From the NCBI GenBank assembly GCA_945901845.1, contig CAMDLR010000007.1, positions 1 to 64,000 of the forward strand: a stretch of 64,000 nt of DNA, given 5' to 3'. A program made the position numbers and the translations under genes. The stretch is from Sediminibacterium ginsengisoli (GTDB lineage Bacteria; Bacteroidota; Bacteroidia; Chitinophagales; Chitinophagaceae). Shown in pieces: positions 47,955-56,301 of this stretch; position 1 is the stretch's first letter, and every line of letters begins with the position of its first letter. Below the pieces are notes generated by a model. The model did not search any database and was not told the origin of the DNA. It worked only from the letters and a program-made list of their open reading frames with translations.

Positions 47955-48314
47955 ATGAAACGCAGTAAACTTTTACTTACATTAACGCTAACCTTTACCC
48001 TACTAGTTGGGGTACAACTTGGCTATGCTGCGTTTACACTTAGTGGAATTACTACTGAAAAAAGAGGCAAACAATCAAAGTTTACCCTCAAAAATTTAAA
48101 CTTACTTAATTCTAAAAGTTTGTCTTACAGCTCGCTTAAGGCAACCATGCAATATAAGAGTATTCAAACTTTAGGACTTCAATTAAAAGGGAACAATAAT
48201 ACTGAAATAAACTCGATGCTTCGTTTTGACAACGGCAATAGTTCATTTGTATTCCCATATAAGTTTAAAGTAAAAGTACCTAAGTTCAAGACGCCTTCTC
48301 CAGCATCAAACTAG
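47955..48314 (+). CDS. Small secreted protein of unknown function
   Basis: 119 residues. A signal peptide (KRSKLLLTLTLTFTLLVGVQLGYA) is followed by a Ser-, Lys- and Asn-rich basic domain (LKNLNLLNSKSLSYSSLKATMQYKS, later SFVFPYKFKVKVPKFKTPSPAS). I recognise no family. ATG at 47955 is chosen because it gives a clean signal peptide and directly follows a -33/-7 promoter; the frame is open upstream but overlaps the promoter. It is divergent from the TPR gene and convergent with the GLPGLI-like gene. Confidence 0.75.
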   Translation: MKRSKLLLTLTLTFTLLVGVQLGYAAFTLSGITTEKRGKQSKFTLKNLNLLNSKSLSYSSLKATMQYKSIQTLGLQLKGNNNTEINSMLRFDNGNSSFVFPYKFKVKVPKFKTPSPASN

Positions 48315-48335
48315 TATTCGCTATCTTCCTTATTT

Positions 48336-48989
48336 CTACTCTACTGGAATAATCCGGTATCCTTTTGTGGGAATATCAAATTTAGATGCAGCAACAGGAT
48401 TATATAAATTAATTTGCGTTGCCCTGAAAATTGTTTTTACACCTGCACCATCAATCATTTCATAGCCAAGTACAAATCCTGGAATATCCTTAAACATATA
48501 TTCATATTCTCGAACAGATGGAATGATAGCACTAGTAAAGTATACTGTTACTATGTCTCCATTTTTGAACTGCAATAGCCCCTTTTTGCAAGGATAATCT
48601 AATATAGAAATTGAATCATTGGTGTATTGTATTTGAATACTATCGAGAGGTGCGTTTACCTTACGCCACTGCTTGCTATTTAAAGAAGTCATGTATTTGT
48701 CTTCTCCAAATGAGCGTAAAACTGTTGCTGTTACAGTTGTTTTGTTATAAATCGTAGTTTGTGCATAAGCTGGTGCTACAAGATCAACACGGGCACTATT
48801 ACTTTTTATATACACCGTCTTTAAGGCTTTTTCTTGAACTTGAGCCATGCCTATACTTGATTCCACCTTATAAACAACTGTACACTCCGCAACAATACGC
48901 TGTTGGGCAAAACTAGCTTGCAAAAAAAATAAACCAATTAATATCGTGATACCTTTTTTCAGAAAAGTGTATTTTAAAAAAAGCCCCAC
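48336..48989 (-). CDS. GLPGLI-like secreted protein, start uncertain
   Basis: Up to 217 residues. A signal-peptide-like stretch (KKGITILIGLFFLQASFAQ) leads into a periplasmic domain with YKVESSIG, KQWRKVNAP and a C-terminal CKKGLLQFKNGDIVTVYFT...FKDIPGFVLGYEM segment, which resembles the GLPGLI repeat region of Bacteroidota proteins. The only conventional upstream start, GTG at 48987-48989, lies inside the yidC terminator stem and adds ten residues. CTG at 48960-48962 would give the natural signal peptide MKKGITI but is non-standard. Function unknown. Confidence 0.7.
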   Translation of the reverse strand: MGLFLKYTFLKKGITILIGLFFLQASFAQQRIVAECTVVYKVESSIGMAQVQEKALKTVYIKSNSARVDLVAPAYAQTTIYNKTTVTATVLRSFGEDKYMTSLNSKQWRKVNAPLDSIQIQYTNDSISILDYPCKKGLLQFKNGDIVTVYFTSAIIPSVREYEYMFKDIPGFVLGYEMIDGAGVKTIFRATQINLYNPVAASKFDIPTKGYRIIPVE

Positions 48990-49009
48990 TTAAAATAGCA
49001 GGGCTTTTT
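48976..49009 (-). terminator. Terminator after yidC
   Basis: On the minus strand AAAAAGCCC pairs with GGGCTTTTT across a 14-nt loop and is followed by more T residues (TTTTTTTAAAATAC). It lies immediately after the yidC stop and overlaps the GTG that would start the downstream GLPGLI-like gene. Confidence 0.78.
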
Positions 49010-49011
49010 AA

Positions 49012-50856
49012 TTATTTTTTCTTAGGCGTTTTATCTTTTAAGTCCTGTAACTTTTTTTGACTCTGTTGCATTTGCTCAAAACGATTCTGCCATTTACTTT
49101 TAGCTTTTGGCGTTTTTCGTTTTTCATCCATCTGTGCTAAAATTTTATCATGGTTGATGATATAATTTTGAATCACAAATTGTAAGCCTAATGTTACAAG
49201 GTTTGAAACCGTATAATACCAGGTTAATGCTGATGGTAATCTATTAAAGATGAAAAGTAACATGAACGGGAAAATATATGGCATATACTTAAGCGCTGGG
49301 TTATCCTGCGTTGGCGTCATGCTCATGTTGTAAATAGAAATAAGGAAACTTGTCAATACCGCAGTAATGGTAAACAAACTAATATGATCCCCAAAACCTA
49401 ATGGAATACTAAACGGAAGGGTAGCAATAACGTCATAGCTTGATAAATCTTTACTCCATAAAAAGGCCTGCCCTCGAAGCGCAATGTGGGAATTAAAGAA
49501 ACTATATAATGCAAAGAAAATTGGGATTTGAAGAAGCGCTGGAATACAACCGCCGAGAGGATTTACACCGGCTTCTCTAAACAATTTCATTTGCTCCATC
49601 GCAAAACCCTGCTTATCTTCTCCAAATTTTTTCTTAATGGTATCTAGCTCTGGCTTCAACACCTTCATTTTAGCGCCACTTAAATAGCTACTATAGGTTA
49701 ATGGAGAAGTAACAAGTCTGATAAATAAGGTCAGTAACAATACTACCCAACCATAATTTGAAACAAAGCCAGCAAAGAAATCAAACACCGGCATAATAAT
49801 GTACTTGTTAATAGGACGAACAAACGAATACATATCTCTACCTAAATTAACAATACGTTCCATTTCTGGCGCTTGCTTTTTTAAGATTTCGAAATCTGAA
49901 GGACCACTGAATAATTGTAAAGCCACTTTATTTGTTGCTGCTTGTGGCAATTTGATTTGTAACTCAGTTTTTGTTGTAGCCAGCTTACTAGAACTATCTG
50001 TATAGCGAGACCAGTTTACGGCACCCGAATTAAAACTGTTTTTTGCAATAAGCGTAGTATTAAAAAACTGCTGCACCACACTTACCCACTGTACCGGCTT
50101 TTCAAAAGTTTTTTCGTTATTCGCTGATATATAATCAAACTCATTTCCCTCAGAAAAACAAATATTAGACATCTGCCTTTCATATTCGGCAGTTCTTTCG
50201 AGCTGACTGGTTTCAGACAACCATGTAAAATTAAGCACCCCAGCTGTTAATAATTGATTGGCGCCTACCAACTCAATATCCCAATCAAGTGCATAGGAAT
50301 TTGGACGTAATGTATAGGTATGAATGATTGACGTACCAGTAGCAGATGCAATGACAAATTTGATGGAAGTAGACCCGTCTTGTGCTTTAGTTAATGTAGA
50401 AGGCGTGAAATATAAATCAGATGATTGAGCTGTTTTATTATCGGCAGTGTTAACCGCGTAGCCCATTTGATTTTGCTGAACAAGTTTAACGGCAGCACTA
50501 TCCTGAGTTGTATATTTTTTTAAGGTTACGCTTTTTACCTGACCTCCCTTGTTGGTTAATACAACACTGATTAAATCATTTTCGAGCGTTACCGTTGTGT
50601 CTTTGCCTAGTGCAGCCTTAGCAAAATTTCCTGCAGTAGCAATTTTAGCGATTGAATCTCTTTGTAAAGAATCAATTTTAGCTGCTACAACATCTTGAGG
50701 CTTTACGAGTTTGGCTTGCGCCTTAGCAGTAGAATCTTCTTGTTGTTTTTTGAAAGCAACGAGCGCCGTTTGCTGCTGGTTGGTATACCAGAAATAGGAA
50801 AAAAATAAGATTCCTAACAAAACAAATCCTATGAGCGAGTTCTTATCAGACTTCAT
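49012..50856 (-). CDS. yidC: Membrane protein insertase YidC
   Basis: 614 residues. An N-terminal membrane anchor (LIGFVLLGILFFSYFWY) precedes a large periplasmic beta domain (about 90-340). The conserved C-terminal insertase core (about 350-570) has YGWVVLLLTLFIRLVTSPLTYSSYLSGAKM, a cytoplasmic loop, GGCIPALLQIPIFFALYSFF and NLVTLGLQFVIQNYII. A Lys-rich tail (KDKTPKKK) is typical. A TACCTTTG element lies 20 bp upstream. The next gene upstream is pyrG on the same strand. Confidence 0.96.
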   Translation of the reverse strand: MKSDKNSLIGFVLLGILFFSYFWYTNQQQTALVAFKKQQEDSTAKAQAKLVKPQDVVAAKIDSLQRDSIAKIATAGNFAKAALGKDTTVTLENDLISVVLTNKGGQVKSVTLKKYTTQDSAAVKLVQQNQMGYAVNTADNKTAQSSDLYFTPSTLTKAQDGSTSIKFVIASATGTSIIHTYTLRPNSYALDWDIELVGANQLLTAGVLNFTWLSETSQLERTAEYERQMSNICFSEGNEFDYISANNEKTFEKPVQWVSVVQQFFNTTLIAKNSFNSGAVNWSRYTDSSSKLATTKTELQIKLPQAATNKVALQLFSGPSDFEILKKQAPEMERIVNLGRDMYSFVRPINKYIIMPVFDFFAGFVSNYGWVVLLLTLFIRLVTSPLTYSSYLSGAKMKVLKPELDTIKKKFGEDKQGFAMEQMKLFREAGVNPLGGCIPALLQIPIFFALYSFFNSHIALRGQAFLWSKDLSSYDVIATLPFSIPLGFGDHISLFTITAVLTSFLISIYNMSMTPTQDNPALKYMPYIFPFMLLFIFNRLPSALTWYYTVSNLVTLGLQFVIQNYIINHDKILAQMDEKRKTPKAKSKWQNRFEQMQQSQKKLQDLKDKTPKKK

Positions 50857-50875
50857 GTGTGTATATATTGAAGGG

Positions 50876-50883
50876 CAAAGGTA
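50876..50883 (-). promoter_or_regulatory. -7 promoter element of yidC
   Basis: TACCTTTG on the minus strand, 20 bp before the yidC ATG, in the pyrG-yidC gap. No good -33 box at standard spacing was seen. Confidence 0.55.
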
Positions 50884-50927
50884 CTAGTTGAAACGTAGAT
50901 TCATTACCGATCCATTAATAATTAGGG

Positions 50928-52547
50928 TTATTTAGCAGAATTTGAGGCCTGATAGAGCTTTGCAGCCGCTATAAAGCTAACAAAAAGTGGCGCTGGGACT
51001 TCTGCCGTACTCTTTAATTCGGGGTGATACTGAACCCCAATAAAAAATGGATGATTGGGAAGCTCCACTATTTCAACTAGGCCCGTTTCAGGATTTTTAC
51101 CACTCGCTACAAGTCCGGCTTTCATAAAAGCGTCATAATAATCGTTGTTAAACTCATAACGGTGACGATGGCGCTCTGTTATAGAAGTAGCTCCGTATAT
51201 TTTATGCGCTAGTGTTCCAGCTGTAATTTCACAAGGGTATGCACCAAGACGCATGGTTCCGCCCATCATTTTAATTTTCTTTTGTTCCTCCATCATATTG
51301 ATAACAGGATTGGAAGTTTTAGCATCCATTTCGGTCGAATGTGCATCTTTTAAACCAAGAACATTTCGTGCATATTCAATAACAGACATTTGCATACCTA
51401 AACAAATACCAAAGAATGGTAAATTATTTTCTCTTGCATACTGCACGGCATGAATTTTTCCTTCAATACCTCTGTTACCAAAGCCAGGTGCTACTAATAA
51501 ACCATCGAGGCCTTCTAATTTTTCTGAAACATTATCATGCGTCAAGTGTTCACTATGCACATTCACAACAATTACTTTTACCTCGTTAGGTGCACCAGCA
51601 TGAATAAAGCTTTCTAAAATTGATTTATACGCATCTTGTAGTTCAATATATTTTCCAATGAGTCCAATACGCACTTCAGATTTTGGATTTTTTAACTTTT
51701 GTAAAAAGCCATTCCACTTATCTAAATTAGGTGCGCCGTACCCATTGATATTTAATTTTTTCAAACAAATCAAATCGAGCTTTTCACGAAGCATTAAAAT
51801 AGGCACTTCGTAAATGGTTGAAGCGTCCATGGCTTCAATAACTGCGTCTTGCTTAACATTACAGAAAAGCGCAATTTTTCTCTTGATTTCATCATTTAAT
51901 GGTTCTTCTGTTCTGCAAACAATGATATCTGGATGCACACCTGTTTCACTTAACATTTTCACACTGTGCTGCGTAGGTTTTGTTTTTAACTCTTTAGCTG
52001 CACGCAAATAAGGAATGAGCGTGAGATGCACGACCATTACGTCTTCTTCTGGGAGCTCCCACTGCAATTGACGAACTGCTTCAATAAAGGGCAAACTTTC
52101 AATATCACCAACAGTTCCACCAATTTCAGTTAATATAATGTCATATTTGCCGGTTTCACCAATCAACTTCATCCGGTGTTTGATTTCATCGGTAATATGG
52201 GGAACAACTTGAACTGTTTTACCTAAAAAATCACCTGCTCTTTCTTTATTAATTACGGTCTGATAAATACGACCCGTAGTTACGTTATTAGCCTGGGTGG
52301 TATGAATGTTTAAAAAACGTTCGTAGTGCCCTAAATCCAAATCCGTTTCTGCACCATCTTCGGTAACATAACACTCTCCATGTTCGTACGGATTTAAAGT
52401 ACCAGGATCCACGTTAATGTATGGATCAAATTTCTGAATGGTTACTGTAAGTCCTCTAGACTGTAATAATTTTGCGAGCGATGCTGCAATGATTCCTTTT
52501 CCTAAGCTACTTGTAACGCCGCCCGTAACAAAAATGTACTTTGTCAT
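50928..52547 (-). CDS. pyrG: CTP synthase
   Basis: 539 residues. It aminates UTP to CTP. The N-terminal synthetase domain has TKYIFVTGGVTSSLGKGI and DPYINVDPGTLNPYEHGE. The C-terminal class I glutamine amidotransferase has its nucleophile Cys in FFGICLGMQ and the His/Glu pair in GVQYHPELKS. Full length. Upstream is a 203-bp gap with a terminator that ends the hldD transcript. Confidence 0.97.
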   Translation of the reverse strand: MTKYIFVTGGVTSSLGKGIIAASLAKLLQSRGLTVTIQKFDPYINVDPGTLNPYEHGECYVTEDGAETDLDLGHYERFLNIHTTQANNVTTGRIYQTVINKERAGDFLGKTVQVVPHITDEIKHRMKLIGETGKYDIILTEIGGTVGDIESLPFIEAVRQLQWELPEEDVMVVHLTLIPYLRAAKELKTKPTQHSVKMLSETGVHPDIIVCRTEEPLNDEIKRKIALFCNVKQDAVIEAMDASTIYEVPILMLREKLDLICLKKLNINGYGAPNLDKWNGFLQKLKNPKSEVRIGLIGKYIELQDAYKSILESFIHAGAPNEVKVIVVNVHSEHLTHDNVSEKLEGLDGLLVAPGFGNRGIEGKIHAVQYARENNLPFFGICLGMQMSVIEYARNVLGLKDAHSTEMDAKTSNPVINMMEEQKKIKMMGGTMRLGAYPCEITAGTLAHKIYGATSITERHRHRYEFNNDYYDAFMKAGLVASGKNPETGLVEIVELPNHPFFIGVQYHPELKSTAEVPAPLFVSFIAAAKLYQASNSAK

Positions 52548-52570
52548 AAATTAAATTCATCTAGTTATAA

Positions 52571-52605
52571 AAATAAAATGCACGCAATAGCAGGGCTATT
52601 GTGCA
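52571..52605 (-). terminator. Terminator after hldD
   Basis: CAATAGC pairs with GCTATTG around AGG, with an outer TGCA/TGCA stem and a 2-nt bulge. On the minus strand TTTTATTTTTAT follows. It lies 146 bp past the hldD stop in the 203-bp gap before pyrG; the rest of that gap (52606-52750) is AT-rich and I see nothing else in it. Confidence 0.7.
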
Positions 52606-52750
52606 CTCCATTTTTACATGGTTAAAATTGTTTTGACCTGATTTAAAAGGGAAATTTATTAGAGGTCATACAAACCTACATTAATTAAAAGGACCCGCAA
52701 AGCGTTTGCGTCTTGAATCGAAAAAATAATAGGAAATGTGAATAAAAAAG

Positions 52751-53755
52751 TTAATAAATAAGGCCTTTTTGAAGATAATTGACCACGTAATCCTGAACCC
52801 CATCTTCGAGACTCGTAAACCCGCCGTTATATCCCGCCAACTTCAGTTTTTCCATGTTGGCTTCGGTAAAATACTGGTAGGTATCTCTAATATCTTTTGG
52901 CATGTCTATAAACTCGATATTGGGCTCCAATCCAAGACCAGCAAAAGTAGACCTTACTAAATCTATAAAGCTTCGAGCCTCACCTGTACCTAAATTATAA
53001 AGCCCATTTTTTGTAGCGGGCCATTTTTTATCCAGCATTGATTCCAGCATCCATCCTATTACCGCCACAACATCTTTAACGTAAATAAAATCACGGAGCT
53101 GTTCTCCATCTTGGTAATCCGGTTTATGGCTCTTGAACAACTTTACTTTTCCAGTTTCTTTAATTTGATTAAAAGCATGGAAAATAACACTTGCCATTCG
53201 GCCCTTATGGTATTCGCCAGGGCCATAGACGTTAAAGAATTTTAATCCTATCCAATGAGCAGGTCCTTCCGTTTGCGCCAGCGCCCACTTATCAAATTCA
53301 TTTTTACTTACACCATATGGATTTAATGGCTTAAGCCCTGCAATACCTTCGTGGTCATCGTTGTAGCCATTTTCACCAGCACCATAGGTTGCGGCCGATG
53401 ACGCATACATCAGTGGAATATTTTTTGCAGTACAGTACTGCCAAATTAGTTTTGAATACTCGAGGTTAAGCGCTTCATGCACACTGTAATCAAACTCGGT
53501 GGTATCAGTTCTTGCACCTAAATGTATACAGGCATCAATTTTTGTTTCCGTCCTTTCTAACCATTCAAACAAAGAAGACCTTTCTACGATGTGATCGTAC
53601 ATCTTTCCTTCCCAGTTTATTCTTTTTGCTTCGACACCAAAATCATCCACTAAAATTAAATGATGATACCCTTGCGCATTTAAATAACCCGCCATACACG
53701 ATCCAATAAATCCTGCAGCACCTGTAACGATTATTGTTGAAGGATTTGTTGTCAT
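52751..53755 (-). CDS. hldD: ADP-L-glycero-D-manno-heptose 6-epimerase
   Basis: About 334 residues, extended SDR fold. It epimerises ADP-heptose for lipopolysaccharide core. TGAAGFIGSCMAGYL is the NAD(P) site, the catalytic Tyr/Lys pair is in NPYGVSKNEFDKWA, and SSAATYGAG carries the Ser. LKFFNVYGPGEYHKGRMASV is typical of HldD. ATG at 53755 (MTTNPST) is used instead of the TTG at 53773. It begins 23 bp downstream of the purL stop, same strand. Confidence 0.9.
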   Translation of the reverse strand: MTTNPSTIIVTGAAGFIGSCMAGYLNAQGYHHLILVDDFGVEAKRINWEGKMYDHIVERSSLFEWLERTETKIDACIHLGARTDTTEFDYSVHEALNLEYSKLIWQYCTAKNIPLMYASSAATYGAGENGYNDDHEGIAGLKPLNPYGVSKNEFDKWALAQTEGPAHWIGLKFFNVYGPGEYHKGRMASVIFHAFNQIKETGKVKLFKSHKPDYQDGEQLRDFIYVKDVVAVIGWMLESMLDKKWPATKNGLYNLGTGEARSFIDLVRSTFAGLGLEPNIEFIDMPKDIRDTYQYFTEANMEKLKLAGYNGGFTSLEDGVQDYVVNYLQKGLIY

Positions 53756-53778
53756 GAAAAAATGTTCGGGCAAATAAA

Positions 53779-55986
53779 TTATTTAATTAAGCGCTCAATA
53801 GCGGTGTCGTATTTGTTTTTCCAATCCTGAATAGAACCCCAGTTTTCTGTACCTACCTGAACTTCGCCACTTGTTACTTTTCCTAAAACAGAAAAAGAAA
53901 CACCCGCCGCTGCCGCGGCTTGCTCAACTAGGGCAACATGTTCGGCTCCACAACTCACCACCACGCGGCTTTGCGCTTCACCAAACCAGTATGCATCGGT
54001 TCTAAAACCAGCAGCTGCAGCACTTACTTCAAAACCAAGGTTGCTTGTAAATCCAGATTCTAAAAGTGTGATGGCTAAACCACCCTCACTGATATCGTGT
54101 GCACTTACAATGGTTTTATTTTTAATTAAACTAGCTACTAATTGTTGTACGTTATATTCAGTATCTAAATCAAAATGTGGCGCTGGCGAATATTCTACTT
54201 TTTTTAATTTATGTAAGTATTCTGAACAGCCAATATCATTTTGTTGTGCACCAATTAATACAATCACGTCCCCTTCTTTTTTAAAGTTAAGGGTCATGGT
54301 GGCGGTCATATCTTCAACAATACCTACCATACCAATTGTTGGTGTTGGATATACAGGACCTTCCGGACTTTGATTGTAAAAACTTACGTTACCACCTGTA
54401 ACGGGTGTATTAAATTTACGACAAGCATCACCCATACCGGTTACTGCTTTTACAAATTGATAGTACACTTCAGGATCGTACGGATTACCAAAGTTTAAGC
54501 AGTTGGTAACACCAATGGGTTCGCCACCACTACAAACAATATTACGCGCTGCTTCTGCAACCGCAATCATACCACCTTTATAAGGATCAGCAAACACATA
54601 TTTACTATTACAATCTACCGTCATGGCGAGGCCTTTACCCGTTCCTTTTGCAAGTACAATAGATGCATCACTTGGTGCATTGGTAGATGCATTTGCTGCA
54701 CCCACCATGCTATCATACTGTGTATAGATCCAGCGCTTTGATGCAATGTTAGGCAGCGTTGCAAGTGCCTCTGCTGTTTGCGCAACACTTGTAACATCCT
54801 CAACACGATTGATGTCAAAAGCTTCTATTTTTGAAAAATAAGCAGGCGCTGTGTATTCTCTAGTGTACTGCGGTGCACCACCTCCTAACACAAGTTCATG
54901 TGCAGGTAATGAAGCTTCGTGTACGCCATTCATATAAAAATTTAAGATGCCATCATTTGTCACTTCTCCAATATTGCTGGCAGACAAATCCCACTTTTCA
55001 AATATTTTTAAAACAGCATCTTCTTTTCCTTTTTCTACTACAATTAACATACGCTCTTGGCTCTCACTTAAAAGTAATTCCCAAGCTTTCATATTTTTTT
55101 GACGGGTCGGTACTTTTTCTAAATCAATGCGCATACCTACACCACCCTTTGCACTCATCTCTGCGGTAGAACAAATGATGCCTGCAGCACCCATGTCTTG
55201 CATACCAACAATGGATCCTGTATGAATAAGTTCGAGACAAGCTTCTAATAATTTTTTCTCTTGGAATGGATCACCCACTTGTACTGCTGGTAATTCTTCT
55301 ACGCTGTCTGCTGTAATATCTGCAGATGCAAAACTTGCACCACCAATACCATCTTTACCTGTTGCACTTCCTACAAAAAATACGGGATTACCAATACCTT
55401 CGGCAGTTGCAGAAATCATATCACCTGCTTTCATAATACCCACACTCATGGCATTCACCAGTGGATTGGTATGGTAACAATCTTCAAAATAGATTTCACC
55501 ACCTACAGTAGGCACACCAAAACAATTACCATAATGCCCAATACCGTGCACCACCCCTTTTAACAAGCGTTGTGTTTTTGTATCATTTAAATTTCCAAAT
55601 CGTAAACTATTGAGTGACGCAATTGGACGCGCACCCATGGTAAAAATATCACGCTGAATACCACCTACGCCGGTAGCTGCACCCTGAAAAGGCTCTAGTG
55701 CACTTGGATGGTTGTGACTTTCAATTTTGAATACCACACCAAAGCCGCCGCCCATGTCCATTAAGCCCGCATTTTCTTCACCGGCTGCAACCAGCATTCG
55801 ACCACCATCACGTGGCAATGTTTTTAACCACTTGATTGAGTTTTTATAACTACAATGCTCACTCCACATGGCACTAAATGAACAGAGCTCAGTGAAGTTT
55901 GGGGTTCTACCTAATTTTTGCTTAATTAATTCAAATTCCTCGGCTGTAAGGCGAAGTTTTTGGGCGGTTTCTACTGTAATTTCCAT
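53779..55986 (-). CDS. purL: Phosphoribosylformylglycinamidine synthase subunit PurL
   Basis: 735 residues, the small PurL form that works with separate PurQ and PurS. It makes FGAM in purine synthesis. SFSAMWSEHCSYKNSIKWL and FKIESHNHPSALEPFQGAATGVGGIQRDI form the ATP/metal site, and QDMGAAGIICSTAEMS and SAHDISEGGLAITL are conserved. purQ and purS are not in the window. A TACCTTCG element lies directly upstream of its ATG. Confidence 0.96.
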   Translation of the reverse strand: MEITVETAQKLRLTAEEFELIKQKLGRTPNFTELCSFSAMWSEHCSYKNSIKWLKTLPRDGGRMLVAAGEENAGLMDMGGGFGVVFKIESHNHPSALEPFQGAATGVGGIQRDIFTMGARPIASLNSLRFGNLNDTKTQRLLKGVVHGIGHYGNCFGVPTVGGEIYFEDCYHTNPLVNAMSVGIMKAGDMISATAEGIGNPVFFVGSATGKDGIGGASFASADITADSVEELPAVQVGDPFQEKKLLEACLELIHTGSIVGMQDMGAAGIICSTAEMSAKGGVGMRIDLEKVPTRQKNMKAWELLLSESQERMLIVVEKGKEDAVLKIFEKWDLSASNIGEVTNDGILNFYMNGVHEASLPAHELVLGGGAPQYTREYTAPAYFSKIEAFDINRVEDVTSVAQTAEALATLPNIASKRWIYTQYDSMVGAANASTNAPSDASIVLAKGTGKGLAMTVDCNSKYVFADPYKGGMIAVAEAARNIVCSGGEPIGVTNCLNFGNPYDPEVYYQFVKAVTGMGDACRKFNTPVTGGNVSFYNQSPEGPVYPTPTIGMVGIVEDMTATMTLNFKKEGDVIVLIGAQQNDIGCSEYLHKLKKVEYSPAPHFDLDTEYNVQQLVASLIKNKTIVSAHDISEGGLAITLLESGFTSNLGFEVSAAAAGFRTDAYWFGEAQSRVVVSCGAEHVALVEQAAAAAGVSFSVLGKVTSGEVQVGTENWGSIQDWKNKYDTAIERLIK

Positions 55987-56301
55987 GATGCTGCGAAGGT
56001 AAGATAGCCGCTTCTAATTGTTTAGTCGAATTACCAACATTAAAGTCCATTAAATGTGAAATTCAATGCAAAAGCGCTAAAATAATTCTTCTTTAATTCA
56101 TATATGATCTTTTATAATACAAATCTGGTCAATCACCAGCATTATTTTATCAATCAAAAAAATACTAACACAGATTTTAGCACTTTTTGAGCGATTAGGC
56201 CGTATTTATTAAAGAATTGGGGGATTTTTTGTTGATTAATTTCCAAAAAGTTAAAAATTTAGGCAGTATCTTTACATTTTAATCATATTAAAACTATTTA
56301 T
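55987..56301. other. Gene-free divergent region between purL and glnN
   Basis: 315 bp, AT-rich, no credible coding sequence. On the purL side TACCTTCG (55994-56001, minus) resembles a -7 box ending 8 bp from the ATG. On the glnN side TATCTTTA (56267-56274) is a one-mismatch -7 candidate. A small hairpin CTGGT/ACCAG is at 56125-56139. No recognised riboswitch or nitrogen-regulator site. Confidence 0.5.
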
